A DNA stretch of 36,803 nt from Myxococcales bacterium. GTDB taxonomy: Bacteria > Myxococcota_A > UBA9160 > UBA4427. Below, one piece after another: positions 8,548 through 17,264 of the stretch. The notes under the pieces are model-generated. The model saw only the letters and a program-made list of their open reading frames with translations. It was not told the origin of the DNA and made no database searches. The DNA lies in contig JADFNE010000043.1 in assembly GCA_022563535.1 (NCBI GenBank), positions 1-36,803 on the forward strand, given 5' to 3'. Numbering within the stretch: position 1 is the first letter of the stretch; every line of letters begins with the position of its first letter. The position numbers and the translations under genes were made by a program.

Positions 8548-9783
8548 TTGGCTGATTTCGAAATTGTCGATGCACCCGAGCGGCTCAAAGAGCTAGCGGG
8601 CGAGTTCCTTGCCGAGCCGGTGCTCGCCGTCGATACCGAGGCGGACAGTTTCTATCACTACTTCGACAAGACCTGTCTGGTTCAGATCGCTACTTCGAAA
8701 CACTCTTACTTGATCGACACCCTCGCCTTCGACGGACCCGAAGCCATGGCTCCACTGGGGCCGGTGTTCGCCTCACCAGATGTACGAGTGATCTTCCACG
8801 CCGCCGAGTACGACATCTACGTGCTCAAACGAGACTATGGGTACACGTTCGCGAATATCTTTGACACCATGGTTTCCGCCCAATTGCTCGGCTACAGCGC
8901 CATTGGCCTCGCTGCGCTGATCGAACAACACTTTGGAGTCAAGGTCCCCAAGGATGAGCAGCGGTCGGATTGGTCGCGGCGCCCGTTGACCGAACGGCAG
9001 CTCGACTACGCTGCGGGCGATGTGATCTACCTCGCCCGGCTGACCAAGAAAGTGGAGCGCGAGCTCAAAAAGGCGGGTCGCCTCAGCTGGGCCGAGGAAG
9101 AATTCGACACCCTCTGCGGACGCGAATGGCCCGACCGCAAGTTCGACAAACAGGGCTACTTCCGCATCAAGGGCGCACGCAAGCTCGATCCCAAGAGTCT
9201 CAGCGTCTTGAAGGAACTTTTCTTGATGCGCGATGCTCGCGCGAGAGAGATCGACCGTCCTCCATTCAAGGTCCTGGGCAATCGCACCTTGCTCGAGATC
9301 GCCGCGGCAAAGCCCGGGCGTCCAGGTCAATTGAAGGGAATAAAAGGGATCACCGACCTGCTGGTGCGCCGAATGGGGAACGATATTCTGGCGGCGGTGG
9401 CGAAGGGGCGAGGCGTAGAGCATCCCCCAATTCCCAAGAACACCGGAAATGGCCGACGGCGCGTCGACCGCAAGACCGAACGCCGGGTGACCGAACTCAA
9501 GAGTTGGCGCGCCAAGCGATCCAAGGAATTGGCTCTCTCCCCGGGCGTGCTTTGCCCAAACGCCTCACTCGAAGCCATCGCCTGGCGAAATCCGAAAACC
9601 GGAGCGGACCTCGAAGACGTGCCGGAACTCAAGGGCTGGTTCGTACGGGAGTTCGGCGACGAGGTGTCCGCTCGCTTGAGGGACCTGGCGCCGGCCGGGA
9701 AAACCGAGGGAAAGCCCGCGACGGAGTCCAGCGAAGCTGCTGCAAAGAAAAGCAGCAAGAAGCGATCCGCCTCAAAATCCTGA
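8548..9783 (+). CDS. rnd: Ribonuclease D-like 3'-5' exonuclease with HRDC domain
   Basis: DEDDy-type 3'-5' exoribonuclease, in E. coli a tRNA 3'-end processing enzyme. The exonuclease motifs are D-T-E-A-D-S-F (about residues 27-33), F-H-A-A-E-Y-D-I-Y-V-L, F-D-T-M and Y-A-A-G-D-V-I-Y-L. An HRDC domain follows (about residues 195-275, with P-P-F-K-V-L-G-N-R-T-L-L-E-I), then a second helical region of the same kind, and the last 30 residues are rich in K, S and A, probably a nucleic-acid-binding tail. The TTG at 8548 has GAGG six bases before it and gives a homologous start; an ATG at 8506 in the same frame lacks a ribosome-binding site. Confidence 0.9.
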   Translation: MADFEIVDAPERLKELAGEFLAEPVLAVDTEADSFYHYFDKTCLVQIATSKHSYLIDTLAFDGPEAMAPLGPVFASPDVRVIFHAAEYDIYVLKRDYGYTFANIFDTMVSAQLLGYSAIGLAALIEQHFGVKVPKDEQRSDWSRRPLTERQLDYAAGDVIYLARLTKKVERELKKAGRLSWAEEEFDTLCGREWPDRKFDKQGYFRIKGARKLDPKSLSVLKELFLMRDARAREIDRPPFKVLGNRTLLEIAAAKPGRPGQLKGIKGITDLLVRRMGNDILAAVAKGRGVEHPPIPKNTGNGRRRVDRKTERRVTELKSWRAKRSKELALSPGVLCPNASLEAIAWRNPKTGADLEDVPELKGWFVREFGDEVSARLRDLAPAGKTEGKPATESSEAAAKKSSKKRSASKS

Positions 9784-9816
9784 GCGGCACCGCCGGTACC
9801 CGGCCAAGCTTCTAAA

Positions 9817-9870
9817 CCAAGCCCACCAAGCCCACCAAGCCCGCCAAGCCCGCCAAGCCCGCCAAGCCCC
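9817..9870. repeat. Six tandem copies of a 9-bp unit
   Basis: Six contiguous nine-base units CCAAGCCCR (A in units 1-2, G in 3-5, C in the last) lie between the ribonuclease D stop and the terminator of the opposing candidate RNA. Because the unit is a multiple of three the reverse strand reads G-L-G repeats in frame, but no gene is supported there. Confidence 0.9.
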
Positions 9871-9875
9871 AAACG

Positions 9876-9915
9876 AAAAATGGCCCCCCAGTTCGACCAT
9901 CGAAGCTGAGGGGCC
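9876..9915 (-). terminator. Strong intrinsic terminator facing left
   Basis: On the reverse strand a long stem forms from 9915-9900 and 9896-9882: GGCCCC with GGGGCC, CAG with CTG, TTCGA with TCGAA, loop TGG, with single-base bulges. It is followed by A and then five T residues (9880-9876). On the forward strand the same hairpin is not followed by T residues. No leftward protein gene ends here, which implies a leftward non-coding transcript. Confidence 0.8.
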
Positions 9916-10066
9916 TACTTCCAAATCCAATCACCTGGGGCTGAAACAGTGGCGGGATGCTGTCCTTGGGGGAAAGCGCCTCGTTGCTGTCACCGCTCCA
10001 GATGGTGGTTCTAACTGGATGAACGCGCCCGAAACATCCAGCATGAAACCGACGGATTATGCTTGC
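9876..10066 (-). ncRNA. Candidate structured regulatory RNA, sigma-54-type promoter
   Basis: A leftward segment of about 190 bases is bounded by a -24/-12 promoter-like element (10077-10092) and an intrinsic terminator (9876-9915). Inside, the 5' end GGGGGCAAGC (10070-10061) can pair with GCTTTCCCCC (9977-9968) over nine of ten positions, closing a long-range helix. Within it CTGGATG and CATCCAG (10041-10035 with 10021-10015) form a perfect seven-pair hairpin, and CCAG/CTGG a weaker one beside it. The longest ATG frame inside encodes 37 residues without a ribosome-binding site. I do not recognise a known RNA family (it does not look like 6S, SRP, tmRNA or RNase P). Expression is inferred, not shown. 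Confidence 0.5.
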
Positions 10067-10076
10067 CCCCTACTAG

Positions 10077-10092
10077 AGCACGATATGTGCCA
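10077..10092 (-). promoter_or_regulatory. Sigma-54-like -24/-12 promoter element
   Basis: On the reverse strand TGGCAC-ATATC-GTGCT fits the sigma-54 consensus TGGCAC-N5-TTGCW at every fixed position but one, with correct GG-to-GC spacing. Transcription would start near 10066, at the G run that opens the structured segment. Sigma-54 promoters need an upstream activator; inverted repeats at 10156-10185 and 10350-10380 lie about 65 and 260 bases upstream and are possible activator sites. Confidence 0.55.
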
Positions 10093-10155
10093 ACTTCACC
10101 AAACCTCAGAATCAGACCTTAAGTACTTGATATAAATAATGTTTTTTCACAAATC

Positions 10156-10185
10156 TGCCCATCCACTGGCGATGGGAGATGGGCA
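10156..10185. other. Inverted repeat, possible activator site or hairpin
   Basis: Arms TGCCCATC and GATGGGCA (eight pairs) enclose 14 bases. It sits in an AT-rich intergenic part roughly 65 bases upstream of the leftward -24 element and about 290 bases upstream of pepP. No T tract follows on either strand, so it is not a terminator. Confidence 0.5.
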
Positions 10186-10336
10186 AATCGCCGCAATATG
10201 ATGCAGCCCAAAATTGGGTGCATCGGTGTCTTGGCTCCCTGAATCAAGGGACCCCGTAGGCAAATATCTGAATAATATGGAGTTTTTTGGACCGACGCCA
10301 AATGTTGCAGGAAAGCCTGGAGTGCATCCAAAGTTT

Positions 10337-10380
10337 GCTGAAAAACATTCAGCGATCTCGTCCCCATAACGAGATCGCTG
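10337..10380. other. Perfect 12-bp inverted repeat overlapping a second hairpin
   Basis: Arms CAGCGATCTCGT (10350-10361) and ACGAGATCGCTG (10369-10380) pair perfectly around seven bases. The left arm also belongs to a six-pair hairpin GCTGAA/TTCAGC (10337-10342 with 10348-10353), so the two structures exclude each other. It lies 92 bases before pepP and also upstream of the leftward sigma-54-like promoter. It may be an attenuator-like element for pepP or a binding site for an activator dimer; the sequence alone does not decide. Confidence 0.55.
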
Positions 10381-10471
10381 TTTCGAGCGACCCGATTCTC
10401 GCTGGCTGACCCGTCGAGGGTCGGATGGCCAACGCTCCGCCCCGCCGAACGAGTCGCGATAGACTGCGCAC

Positions 10472-11761
10472 GTGTTTGCCGAACGTCGCAAGAAATTCTT
10501 GGAATCCATGGGCCCCGATGCAGCGGCAATCGTCATCGGCCACCACGTGGTGTCGCGTTCCAGCGACACCGAATACCCCTTCCGACAGAACAGCGACTTT
10601 CACTACCTGACGGGCTTCGACCATCCGAGCGCGGTCGCGCTGTTCCGCACGGATGACGGTCCCCCCTTCACCCTCTTCGTCCAACCCCGAGACAAGTCGG
10701 CAGAGACCTGGCACGGCTACCGCCCCGGGCTCGAAGGTGCGAAGAACGACTTCGAAGCAGACGAAGCCTTTTCGATCGACACGCTGCTCGAAGAAATTCC
10801 GAAACAGATCGAGCGTGTGGTCAGCATCTACCACACCTTGGGTCGAAGCGCGGACCTCGACCGCACGATCGTCGCGACCCTCGATAGCTTGCGGCAGCGC
10901 AGCAAGTTGGGCTTCGAACCGGCGAAAAAGATTCTCGACCCGCGAGACATTCTCCACGGCATGCGTCTGATCAAGGAACCCGGCGAGATCGAGATCATGC
11001 GGCGCGCCGCGGAGATTACCTGCACGGCTCACCAGGAGGCCGCGCGCCTGTGCCGCGACGGCAACTTCGAATACCAACTCGAAGCCGCACTGGGTCACGT
11101 CTTTCGCCGCCTCGGCGGGAGCGGCCCAGCCTACGGCACGATCGTGGGCGGAGGAAAGAACGCCACGATCCTCCACTACGTTGTGAACGACCAGAAGTTG
11201 CGCGGCGGGGACCTCTGCCTTGTCGACGCGGGCGTCGAACTCGAGGGCTACGCGTCTGATGTCACCAGGACCTATCCCGTCGGTGGCCGCTTTCAGGGAC
11301 CGGGGCGCGCGGTCTATGAAGTCGTCCTCGCCGCCCAACAAGCGGCACTCGCGGCCTGTCGGCCAGGCACTACGCTACCGGAGATCCACCAAACCACCGT
11401 GCGCACGCTAATCGAAGGGATGGTCTCCCTCGGGTTGCTTTCGGGAACGGTCGACGACCTGGTCAAGAGCGAAACCTACCGCGACTACTTCATGCACGGT
11501 ACGAGTCACTGGCTTGGACTGGACGTCCACGATGTCGGCAGTTACACCGCAAAGGGAAAAGCGCTGACGCTAGTTCCCGGAATGGTTTTCACGGTAGAAC
11601 CAGGTCTCTATATCTCCGAGGATGACACCAAGGCACCGGAACACCTGCGAGGGATTGGCATCCGAATCGAAGACGACATTTTGATCACTGAAGACGGAAT
11701 CGAGAACTTCAATCACGCGATTCCCAAGAAACCCGACGAAATCGAAGCCTGGATGAGCTGA
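10472..11761 (+). CDS. pepP: Xaa-Pro aminopeptidase (PepP, M24B)
   Basis: Cytosolic metallo-aminopeptidase removing N-terminal residues before proline. The 429-residue protein has the aminopeptidase P N-terminal domain (residues 1-160, with S-D-F-H-Y-L-T-G-F) and a pita-bread M24 catalytic domain. The five metal ligands are present: D252 (L-V-D-A-G), D263 (S-D-V-T-R-T-Y-P), H346 (H-G-T-S-H-W-L-G), E376 (T-V-E-P-G) and E400 (R-I-E-D-D). Length matches E. coli PepP (441). Start is the GTG at 10472; no strong ribosome-binding site precedes it. The unusual hairpin pair at 10337-10380 lies in its upstream region. Confidence 0.95.
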   Translation: MFAERRKKFLESMGPDAAAIVIGHHVVSRSSDTEYPFRQNSDFHYLTGFDHPSAVALFRTDDGPPFTLFVQPRDKSAETWHGYRPGLEGAKNDFEADEAFSIDTLLEEIPKQIERVVSIYHTLGRSADLDRTIVATLDSLRQRSKLGFEPAKKILDPRDILHGMRLIKEPGEIEIMRRAAEITCTAHQEAARLCRDGNFEYQLEAALGHVFRRLGGSGPAYGTIVGGGKNATILHYVVNDQKLRGGDLCLVDAGVELEGYASDVTRTYPVGGRFQGPGRAVYEVVLAAQQAALAACRPGTTLPEIHQTTVRTLIEGMVSLGLLSGTVDDLVKSETYRDYFMHGTSHWLGLDVHDVGSYTAKGKALTLVPGMVFTVEPGLYISEDDTKAPEHLRGIGIRIEDDILITEDGIENFNHAIPKKPDEIEAWMS

Positions 11762-11844
11762 CGCCACGCCATTCGCTTTGTTGAACCAAGATCAACATCA
11801 ATCTCAGTGCCATTCATTTCAGTAGTACGAGGAGTTGCCGCTCC

Positions 11845-13791
11845 ATGACCGACATCGAATCCCTGCTTGAGGAAAAGCGCACGTTCAAGCCCGATCCCGC
11901 CTTCACTCGTGCGGCGAACTGGAACAAGAAGACCGTCGCCGAGTACCGCAAGGCGGGTCAGATCAATCCCGAAAAATTCTGGGCGGCTCGCGCGAAAGAG
12001 AACATCACCTGGTTCTCCCCCTGGAAGAAGGTGTTGCAGTGGAAGCCTCCCTTCGCGAAGTGGTTCGTCGGCGGCAAGCTGAACGTCAGCTACAACTGCC
12101 TCGATCGTCACCTCGAGAGCGGGCGGCGCAACAAGGCGGCGATCATCTGGGAAGGCGAACCGGGCGACACCCGGGTGATCACCTACGCAGAACTCCACCG
12201 GGAAGTATGCAAGTTTTCCAATGTCTTGAAGGACCAGGGGATCAAGAAGGGGGAGCGCGTCGTCCTCTACATGCCGATGATCCCAGAACTCGCGATCGCG
12301 ATGCTCGCGTGCACTCGGATTGGCGCCCCGCACAGCATTGTCTTCGGCGGATTTTCCGCCGAGGCGCTGCGGGATAGGATCGACGACCTAGGAGCCAAAG
12401 CCGTCATCACCGCAGACGGCGGGTTCAGAAAGGGCGCGGCGTTCCCGCTCAAGCAAGCCGTCGACGACGCGCTGGCGAAAAAGAGTGCAATCGAATGCGT
12501 GATCGTCGTCGAACGAACCAAGCAAGATGTCAACATGGTCGCGGGTCGCGATCTCTGGTGGCACGAGTTGATGGAAGACGCGAGCCCCAAGTGCGCGCCC
12601 GCGAAGCTCGATTCTGAACACCCACTCTTCATTCTCTACACCAGCGGCAGCACCGGCAAACCAAAGGGAATCCTGCATACAACCGGCGGCTACCTCACCC
12701 ATGTAACCACGACCTTCAAGGCGATCTTCGACATCAAGGATGACGATGTCTACTGGTGCACCGCCGACATCGGTTGGATCACGGGGCATTCGTACGTGGT
12801 CTACGGCCCGCTGGCCGCCGGGGCGACCAGCATGATGTACGAAGGCGTGCCGGTCTATCCGGGGCCGGACCGCTGGTGGGCTTTGATCGAGAAGTGGGGC
12901 GTGAACATCTTCTATACCGCGCCGACCGCGATCCGAACCTTCATACGACTCGGCGACCAACACCCCAAGAGCCACGACTTGAGTTCTCTGCGACTGCTCG
13001 GCACCGTGGGTGAGCCCATCAATCCCGAAGCCTGGATCTGGTATCACAAGATAATCGGAAACAAGAAGTGCCCGATCGTTGATACCTGGTGGCAGACTGA
13101 AACCGGGGGAATCATGATCACATCCCTCCCCGGCGCCGTGACGACCAAGCCCGGTTCTGCAACCTTGCCCTTCCCGGGTATTGACCCCGCGATTTACAAC
13201 GAGGAAGGCGAAGTGGTCCGCCCACCCGCCGGCGGTCTATTGGTACTGCGCAAACCCTGGCCCGGCATGCTGCGCGGAATTTGGGGAGACGACGCACGCT
13301 TCAAGGAAACGTATTGGAGCAAATACAAAGACGCCTACTTCTGTGGTGACGGGGCTCATCGCGACAAAGACGGATACTTCTGGATCATGGGCCGCATCGA
13401 TGATGTGATGAACATCTCTGGTCACCGCATCGGCACCATGGAGGTTGAAAGCGCCCTGGTCTCGCATCCCGACGTCGCCGAAGCTGCGGTGGTTGGACGC
13501 CCCGACGACATCACGGGAACGGCGATTGTGGCCTTCGTGAGCCCTGTAGGCGGCACCCGCGCCGACGATGCCCTGAAGCAGGCTTTGGTCGCTCACGTAA
13601 CCAAGGAAATTGGCGCCATCGCACGACCGTCCGAGATTCGCTTCACCGACAGCCTGCCCAAAACTCGCTCGGGAAAAATCATGCGTCGCCTGCTGCGAGA
13701 CGTAGCCTCCGGAAAAGAATCAACCGGAGACACCTCGACCCTCGAAGACTTCGGCGTCCTGGCAAAACTGAGAGCAAGTGAAGAGGGCTAA
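11845..13791 (+). CDS. acs: Acetyl-CoA synthetase
   Basis: AMP-forming acetate:CoA ligase of 648 residues, the usual length, activating acetate to acetyl-CoA through acetyl-AMP. The phosphate-binding loop [11 protein letters not shown] is at about residues 264-274, the W-W-Q-T-E-T-G motif near 415, and the C-terminal P-K-T-R-S-G-K motif has the catalytic lysine at K611, the residue acetylated by Pat-type enzymes in other bacteria. GAGGAG precedes the ATG. It follows pepP by 83 bases on the same strand. Its TAA overlaps the stop codon of convergent tyrS. Confidence 0.97.
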   Translation: MTDIESLLEEKRTFKPDPAFTRAANWNKKTVAEYRKAGQINPEKFWAARAKENITWFSPWKKVLQWKPPFAKWFVGGKLNVSYNCLDRHLESGRRNKAAIIWEGEPGDTRVITYAELHREVCKFSNVLKDQGIKKGERVVLYMPMIPELAIAMLACTRIGAPHSIVFGGFSAEALRDRIDDLGAKAVITADGGFRKGAAFPLKQAVDDALAKKSAIECVIVVERTKQDVNMVAGRDLWWHELMEDASPKCAPAKLDSEHPLFILYTSGSTGKPKGILHTTGGYLTHVTTTFKAIFDIKDDDVYWCTADIGWITGHSYVVYGPLAAGATSMMYEGVPVYPGPDRWWALIEKWGVNIFYTAPTAIRTFIRLGDQHPKSHDLSSLRLLGTVGEPINPEAWIWYHKIIGNKKCPIVDTWWQTETGGIMITSLPGAVTTKPGSATLPFPGIDPAIYNEEGEVVRPPAGGLLVLRKPWPGMLRGIWGDDARFKETYWSKYKDAYFCGDGAHRDKDGYFWIMGRIDDVMNISGHRIGTMEVESALVSHPDVAEAAVVGRPDDITGTAIVAFVSPVGGTRADDALKQALVAHVTKEIGAIARPSEIRFTDSLPKTRSGKIMRRLLRDVASGKESTGDTSTLEDFGVLAKLRASEEG

Positions 13792-15101
13792 CGCCAGATA
13801 CTGGCGTGCCACAACTTTTTGCCGCGCTTGATCAGGATCGTTTCCCCGTGCAACAAGTCTCGTTCGGTAAGCCTGGCTTCTGATATGGCCTTTTGTCCAT
13901 TGACCGCGATCGCCCCGTTCTTGAGATACTCGCGGGCCTCACGCTTGGATTTTGCGAGGCTTGTCTTGGGCAGTAGATCCGCGAGGGCAACACCATCTTT
14001 TTCGAGTTCGGTCTTTTGATGGGTAGAGTGGGGGACGTCGGCGAAGACATCGCTCAACAGCGTCGCGTCGAGATCCTGTAGCGCGCCCTTGCCGAACAGG
14101 GCCAGGGTCGCGGCCTGAACGCGCGCGAGTTCTTCCGCCCCGTGGATCAATCCCGTGATCTCTTCCGCCAGTCGCTGCTGGGCACAGCGTTCATGGGGAG
14201 CGGCGGCATGTTGTTTTTCGATCGCCTCGATTTCGTCTCGGCCGAGCAGTGTAAAGGTCCGCAAGAATCGTCCCGCGTCAGCGTCGCTGGCGTTGATCCA
14301 GAACTGGTAGAACGCGTAGGGGCTGGTACGGTCGGAGGAGAGCCAGATATTGCCCGACTCGCTCTTGCCGAACTTCTTTCCGTCGGCTTTGAGGAGAAGA
14401 GGTGTCGTGACGGCAAAGCTTTCGGCTTCTCGTCCGCTCGCGGCGGCATCGCGACGGATCAGATCCATCCCGGAGACGATGTTTCCATACTGGTCGGAGC
14501 CGGATATTTGCACTGTGCAATCGTGTGAGCGGTGCAGATGAAGAAAGTCGTATGCCTGGAGGATCATGTAGGAAAACTCGGTGTAGCTGATGCCCTGGTC
14601 TCGCTTCTCCAGTCGGTCGCGCACGGAGTCGCGTTGCATCATGGCGTTGACCGAGAAGTGCTTTCCGATGTCGCGCAGAACATCGATGAAGTTGAGATCG
14701 CTCCACCAATCGAGGTTGTTCACCAGACGCGCACCGGTCTTGGGATCTTCGTCCTCCCAGGTAAATAGCGGTCGAATGATCTTGGCCTGGCATTCGAGGT
14801 TGTGACGAACCTCGTCATCTTTCAGCAGATTTCGCTCTGCGTCCTTGCCGCTCGGGTCGCCGATCAGCCCGGTTGCGCCGCCTTGCAGCAAAATTGGGCG
14901 ATGGCCTGCCCGCTGCCAGAGCCGCATGATCGAGAGAGCGACCAGGTTTCCCACCCCGAGACTGTCCGCCGTCGGATCAAAGCCGCAGTAGGCGGTACGA
15001 CCCGGCGAAGCGATGTGGTCCGAAAGTCCGTCGCCGGCGGTCTGGTGCAACAGCCCGCGCCACTCGAGTTCGCTCAAAAATGTTTCATTGGGACGCGCCA
15101 T
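13788..15101 (-). CDS. tyrS: Tyrosyl-tRNA synthetase with altered HIGH motif
   Basis: Class Ic synthetase charging tRNA-Tyr, 437 residues. Seen: [11 protein letters not shown] (38-48), Y-T-E-F-S-Y-M and A-Y-D-F-L-H-L, G-S-D-Q-Y-G-N (tyrosine and adenosine contacts), the KMSKS-type loop K-F-G-K-S (243-247), and a C-terminal S4 RNA-binding domain. Odd: the HIGH motif reads G-V-G-N (49-52), so the first histidine, important for ATP binding in studied enzymes, is glycine; N in the last position is common. The remaining motifs are intact, so I regard it as functional. ATG 15101 gives the family-like start. It lies 57 bases downstream of the phosphatase gene on the same strand. Confidence 0.96.
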   Translation of the reverse strand: MARPNETFLSELEWRGLLHQTAGDGLSDHIASPGRTAYCGFDPTADSLGVGNLVALSIMRLWQRAGHRPILLQGGATGLIGDPSGKDAERNLLKDDEVRHNLECQAKIIRPLFTWEDEDPKTGARLVNNLDWWSDLNFIDVLRDIGKHFSVNAMMQRDSVRDRLEKRDQGISYTEFSYMILQAYDFLHLHRSHDCTVQISGSDQYGNIVSGMDLIRRDAAASGREAESFAVTTPLLLKADGKKFGKSESGNIWLSSDRTSPYAFYQFWINASDADAGRFLRTFTLLGRDEIEAIEKQHAAAPHERCAQQRLAEEITGLIHGAEELARVQAATLALFGKGALQDLDATLLSDVFADVPHSTHQKTELEKDGVALADLLPKTSLAKSKREAREYLKNGAIAVNGQKAISEARLTERDLLHGETILIKRGKKLWHASIWR

Positions 15102-15146
15102 CGCACCTCCGAAGCAAGCCAACTGTATGAGAAACCGACCGTGGGG

Positions 15147-15163
15147 TCTAGCAGGCTGCTAGA
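15147..15163. repeat. Palindromic repeat copy supplying the phosphatase stop codon
   Basis: TCTAGCAG-G-CTGCTAGA is an 8-1-8 inverted repeat. It contains the TAG stop of the histidine phosphatase gene (15161-15159). The same CTAGCAG.CTGC core occurs at the dgkA stop (19130-19141), and a related CTAG + CCGTTGAAA segment at the aroC stop. Confidence 0.6.
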
Positions 15164-15800
15164 GGGTGAGCTTAGCTAGCTTCCAGGTTTGTTCGGCGGT
15201 ACGGGTGAGTTCGAGCAGGCCAGCGAGCGGGGGTTGATCCCGTTCGAGCGCGGCACCGCTGAGCTCCTCGACGATCGTGCGGACGATGCCCTTGTGCGCG
15301 ACGATCAGAATCGAGGCGACCGGCATGACGAGCAGGTGGGCAAGACCCGCAACCACCCGGGCGCGAAAGGCTTCCCTTCGGTCGCCGTCCGGAAAATCGA
15401 ACTTCGGACCCTGCTGCTCCCATTGGGAATAGAGCTTTGGGTCTCTTGCCTCGATTTCCTCGCGGGTGAGCCCCTCCCAGCGACCGAAATCGATTTCGCG
15501 GAACCGATCTTCCAGGCGAATCTCCCGCCCCGGAGCCACGATGAGCGCCGACCGCCACGCCCGCTGCAAAGGGCTCGCGACCACCAGATCGAAGTTCTGG
15601 GACCCGATCACTTCTGCGACCGCAGCGGCCTGGTCCGCCCCGAGCCCCGAGAGCATGACATCGGTTGCGCCGAAAAACCGCACGCTCGAACGGCCGACAG
15701 TCTCGCCGTGTCTCAAGAGAACGATACGCTGGAGTTTCGAGCTGTCCTGGGAAAATAACGGCTTGTTCGGCATCGAAGGCCAGCGGCTCCCTTTGGACAT
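15159..15800 (-). CDS. Histidine phosphatase family protein (phosphoglycerate mutase-like)
   Basis: Branch-1 histidine phosphatase of 213 residues. The L-R-H-G-E-T motif carries the phospho-accepting histidine (H31), followed by the S-P-L-Q-R-A-W motif, the F-R-E-I-D-F-G-R-W-E-G-L acid motif and the second histidine in I-V-A-H-K-G-I-V-R. The wording F-R-E-x-D-F-G-x-W-E-G-L-T is shared by CobC/alpha-ribazole phosphatases and by general sugar-phosphate phosphatases, so a role in cobalamin assembly is possible but not shown. ATG 15800 is taken; an ATG at 15773 would shorten it by nine residues. The stop codon lies inside a palindromic repeat. Confidence 0.85.
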   Translation of the reverse strand: MSKGSRWPSMPNKPLFSQDSSKLQRIVLLRHGETVGRSSVRFFGATDVMLSGLGADQAAAVAEVIGSQNFDLVVASPLQRAWRSALIVAPGREIRLEDRFREIDFGRWEGLTREEIEARDPKLYSQWEQQGPKFDFPDGDRREAFRARVVAGLAHLLVMPVASILIVAHKGIVRTIVEELSGAALERDQPPLAGLLELTRTAEQTWKLAKLTL

Positions 15801-15896
15801 TTCGCGTCAGGCTCACTGGAGATGACGTTTCCGTGCAACACCCTGTAGACTCGGGCCGGGCTAGAGACGGAGATGAGGCATGGGGGTAGTGGGTAT

Positions 15897-17264
15897 ATGA
15901 GTACCGCATTGAACTGGAAAGGGTGGACCGCAATCGGTCTCATGCTGTTCGCGGGGTCGATGCTGCTCTATTCCATTCCCAGGTTCGAGAGCGTGGCTCC
16001 ACAAATTGCGGGGCCGGAGAGTCTCGCCCTCGGAAAATCCGGCAAAAATCTCGAACTGCAACTCGACGACGCAGACACGGGGCTGCGCAGCGTCCAACTG
16101 CGCATCGTTCATCGGGGCGGAGGCCAGGTGGTCTTCGAAGAAGAGTACGCCGGCAACTTGTTCACCGGGGCAATCGAGCGCGAGGTACCCCCCGTCGTCA
16201 TTTTCCTCGATCCGAAGGCATTGGGCCTGGCCGACGGTCCCGCAACCCTGATCGTGACGGCACGGGACTGGTCCTGGAGCAACAACGGGGCGGGCAATCG
16301 CAGCGAAGTCGGGATCCGAATCGAAGTCGATACCAAGGCGCCCCGCATCGAATACAGCTCGGGGCTGACCTACATCTACCGCGGCGGCGCCGCGGCGGCG
16401 GCGTATCGCGTCGATGAAGCCACGGCAACGGATGGCGTGCGGGTCGGAGATCAATTCTATTCCGGTTATCCAGTCCCGAACACGGACGTGTCAGAGGGCA
16501 GACGGATCGCTTTCTTCGCCATCGCGGTCCACTCCCCGGCAGACCCCAAGATCGAAATCGAAGCCACCGATCACGCAGGCAATCAGACGCATGTGCGACT
16601 GCGGACCAAGATTTTCGAGCGCAGGTTCCCCGAAGAGCGGCTCTCGCTTTCGGATCGGTTCTTCGACCGGGTGATTCCACCGTTGGCCGAAAAGCTCGGC
16701 GTCTCGGCCCCGAGCAATGAGGAGGCATTCCAGCTGATTAACCGCGACGTTCGCGCCGAGAATGAACAGCGAATTCAAGCGCTGGTCGAAACGAGCGACG
16801 CGGAAAGACACTGGTCCAAGGTCTTTGTCCAGCTCCCCAATTCCAAGGTGATGAGCCGCTTTGCCGAACGGCGGCGCTACTTCAAAGGCGACGAAGAAAT
16901 TTCCGAGGCGACGCATTATGGCTTCGACCTGGCCTCACTTGCGACGGCGGACGTCATCGCAGCCAATCGGGGCCGGGTGCTGTTTGCAGACGAGTTGGGA
17001 ATCTACGGCAATTGCCTGTTGGTCGATCACGGCCTGGGGCTCACCACCCTCTACGCTCATCTCACTGACTTCGCGGTACAGGTCGGTGACATGGTCGAAC
17101 GCAGGCAGGTACTCGGCAGGACCGGGTCGACTGGTCTCGCGGGAGGAGACCATCTCCATTTTGCAATCCTGATCGGAGGGACGTACGTCGATCCGCTCGA
17201 ATGGTGGGATGCCAGTTGGATCAAGAACCACGTCGAAGTCAAGCTGTCCGCAGAAAACCTGTGA
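15897..17264 (+). CDS. Envelope M23 metallopeptidase with N-terminal anchor
   Basis: Predicted periplasmic LytM/M23 endopeptidase acting on peptidoglycan cross-links, 455 residues. A single hydrophobic segment at residues 9-28 forms a signal anchor. A long beta-rich region follows (about 40-320), resembling bacterial Ig-like or cadherin-like modules. The C-terminal M23 domain keeps all zinc ligands: H340 and D344 in H-Y-G-F-D, and H419-L-H421. Being complete, it is probably an active enzyme rather than an EnvC-type activator. It is divergent from the phosphatase gene and overlaps sfsA by four bases (GTGA), starting a tight rightward operon of three genes. The ATG at 15873 is an alternative start. 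Confidence 0.88.
   Translation: MSTALNWKGWTAIGLMLFAGSMLLYSIPRFESVAPQIAGPESLALGKSGKNLELQLDDADTGLRSVQLRIVHRGGGQVVFEEEYAGNLFTGAIEREVPPVVIFLDPKALGLADGPATLIVTARDWSWSNNGAGNRSEVGIRIEVDTKAPRIEYSSGLTYIYRGGAAAAAYRVDEATATDGVRVGDQFYSGYPVPNTDVSEGRRIAFFAIAVHSPADPKIEIEATDHAGNQTHVRLRTKIFERRFPEERLSLSDRFFDRVIPPLAEKLGVSAPSNEEAFQLINRDVRAENEQRIQALVETSDAERHWSKVFVQLPNSKVMSRFAERRRYFKGDEEISEATHYGFDLASLATADVIAANRGRVLFADELGIYGNCLLVDHGLGLTTLYAHLTDFAVQVGDMVERRQVLGRTGSTGLAGGDHLHFAILIGGTYVDPLEWWDASWIKNHVEVKLSAENL

Noticed and set aside
9327-9872. Reverse frame starting with G-L-G repeats
   Set aside because: It results from the 9-bp tandem array plus antisense reading of ribonuclease D.
10119-10529. Reverse frames upstream of and overlapping pepP
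   Set aside because: They run through hairpins and the pepP start, with no domain or start signal.
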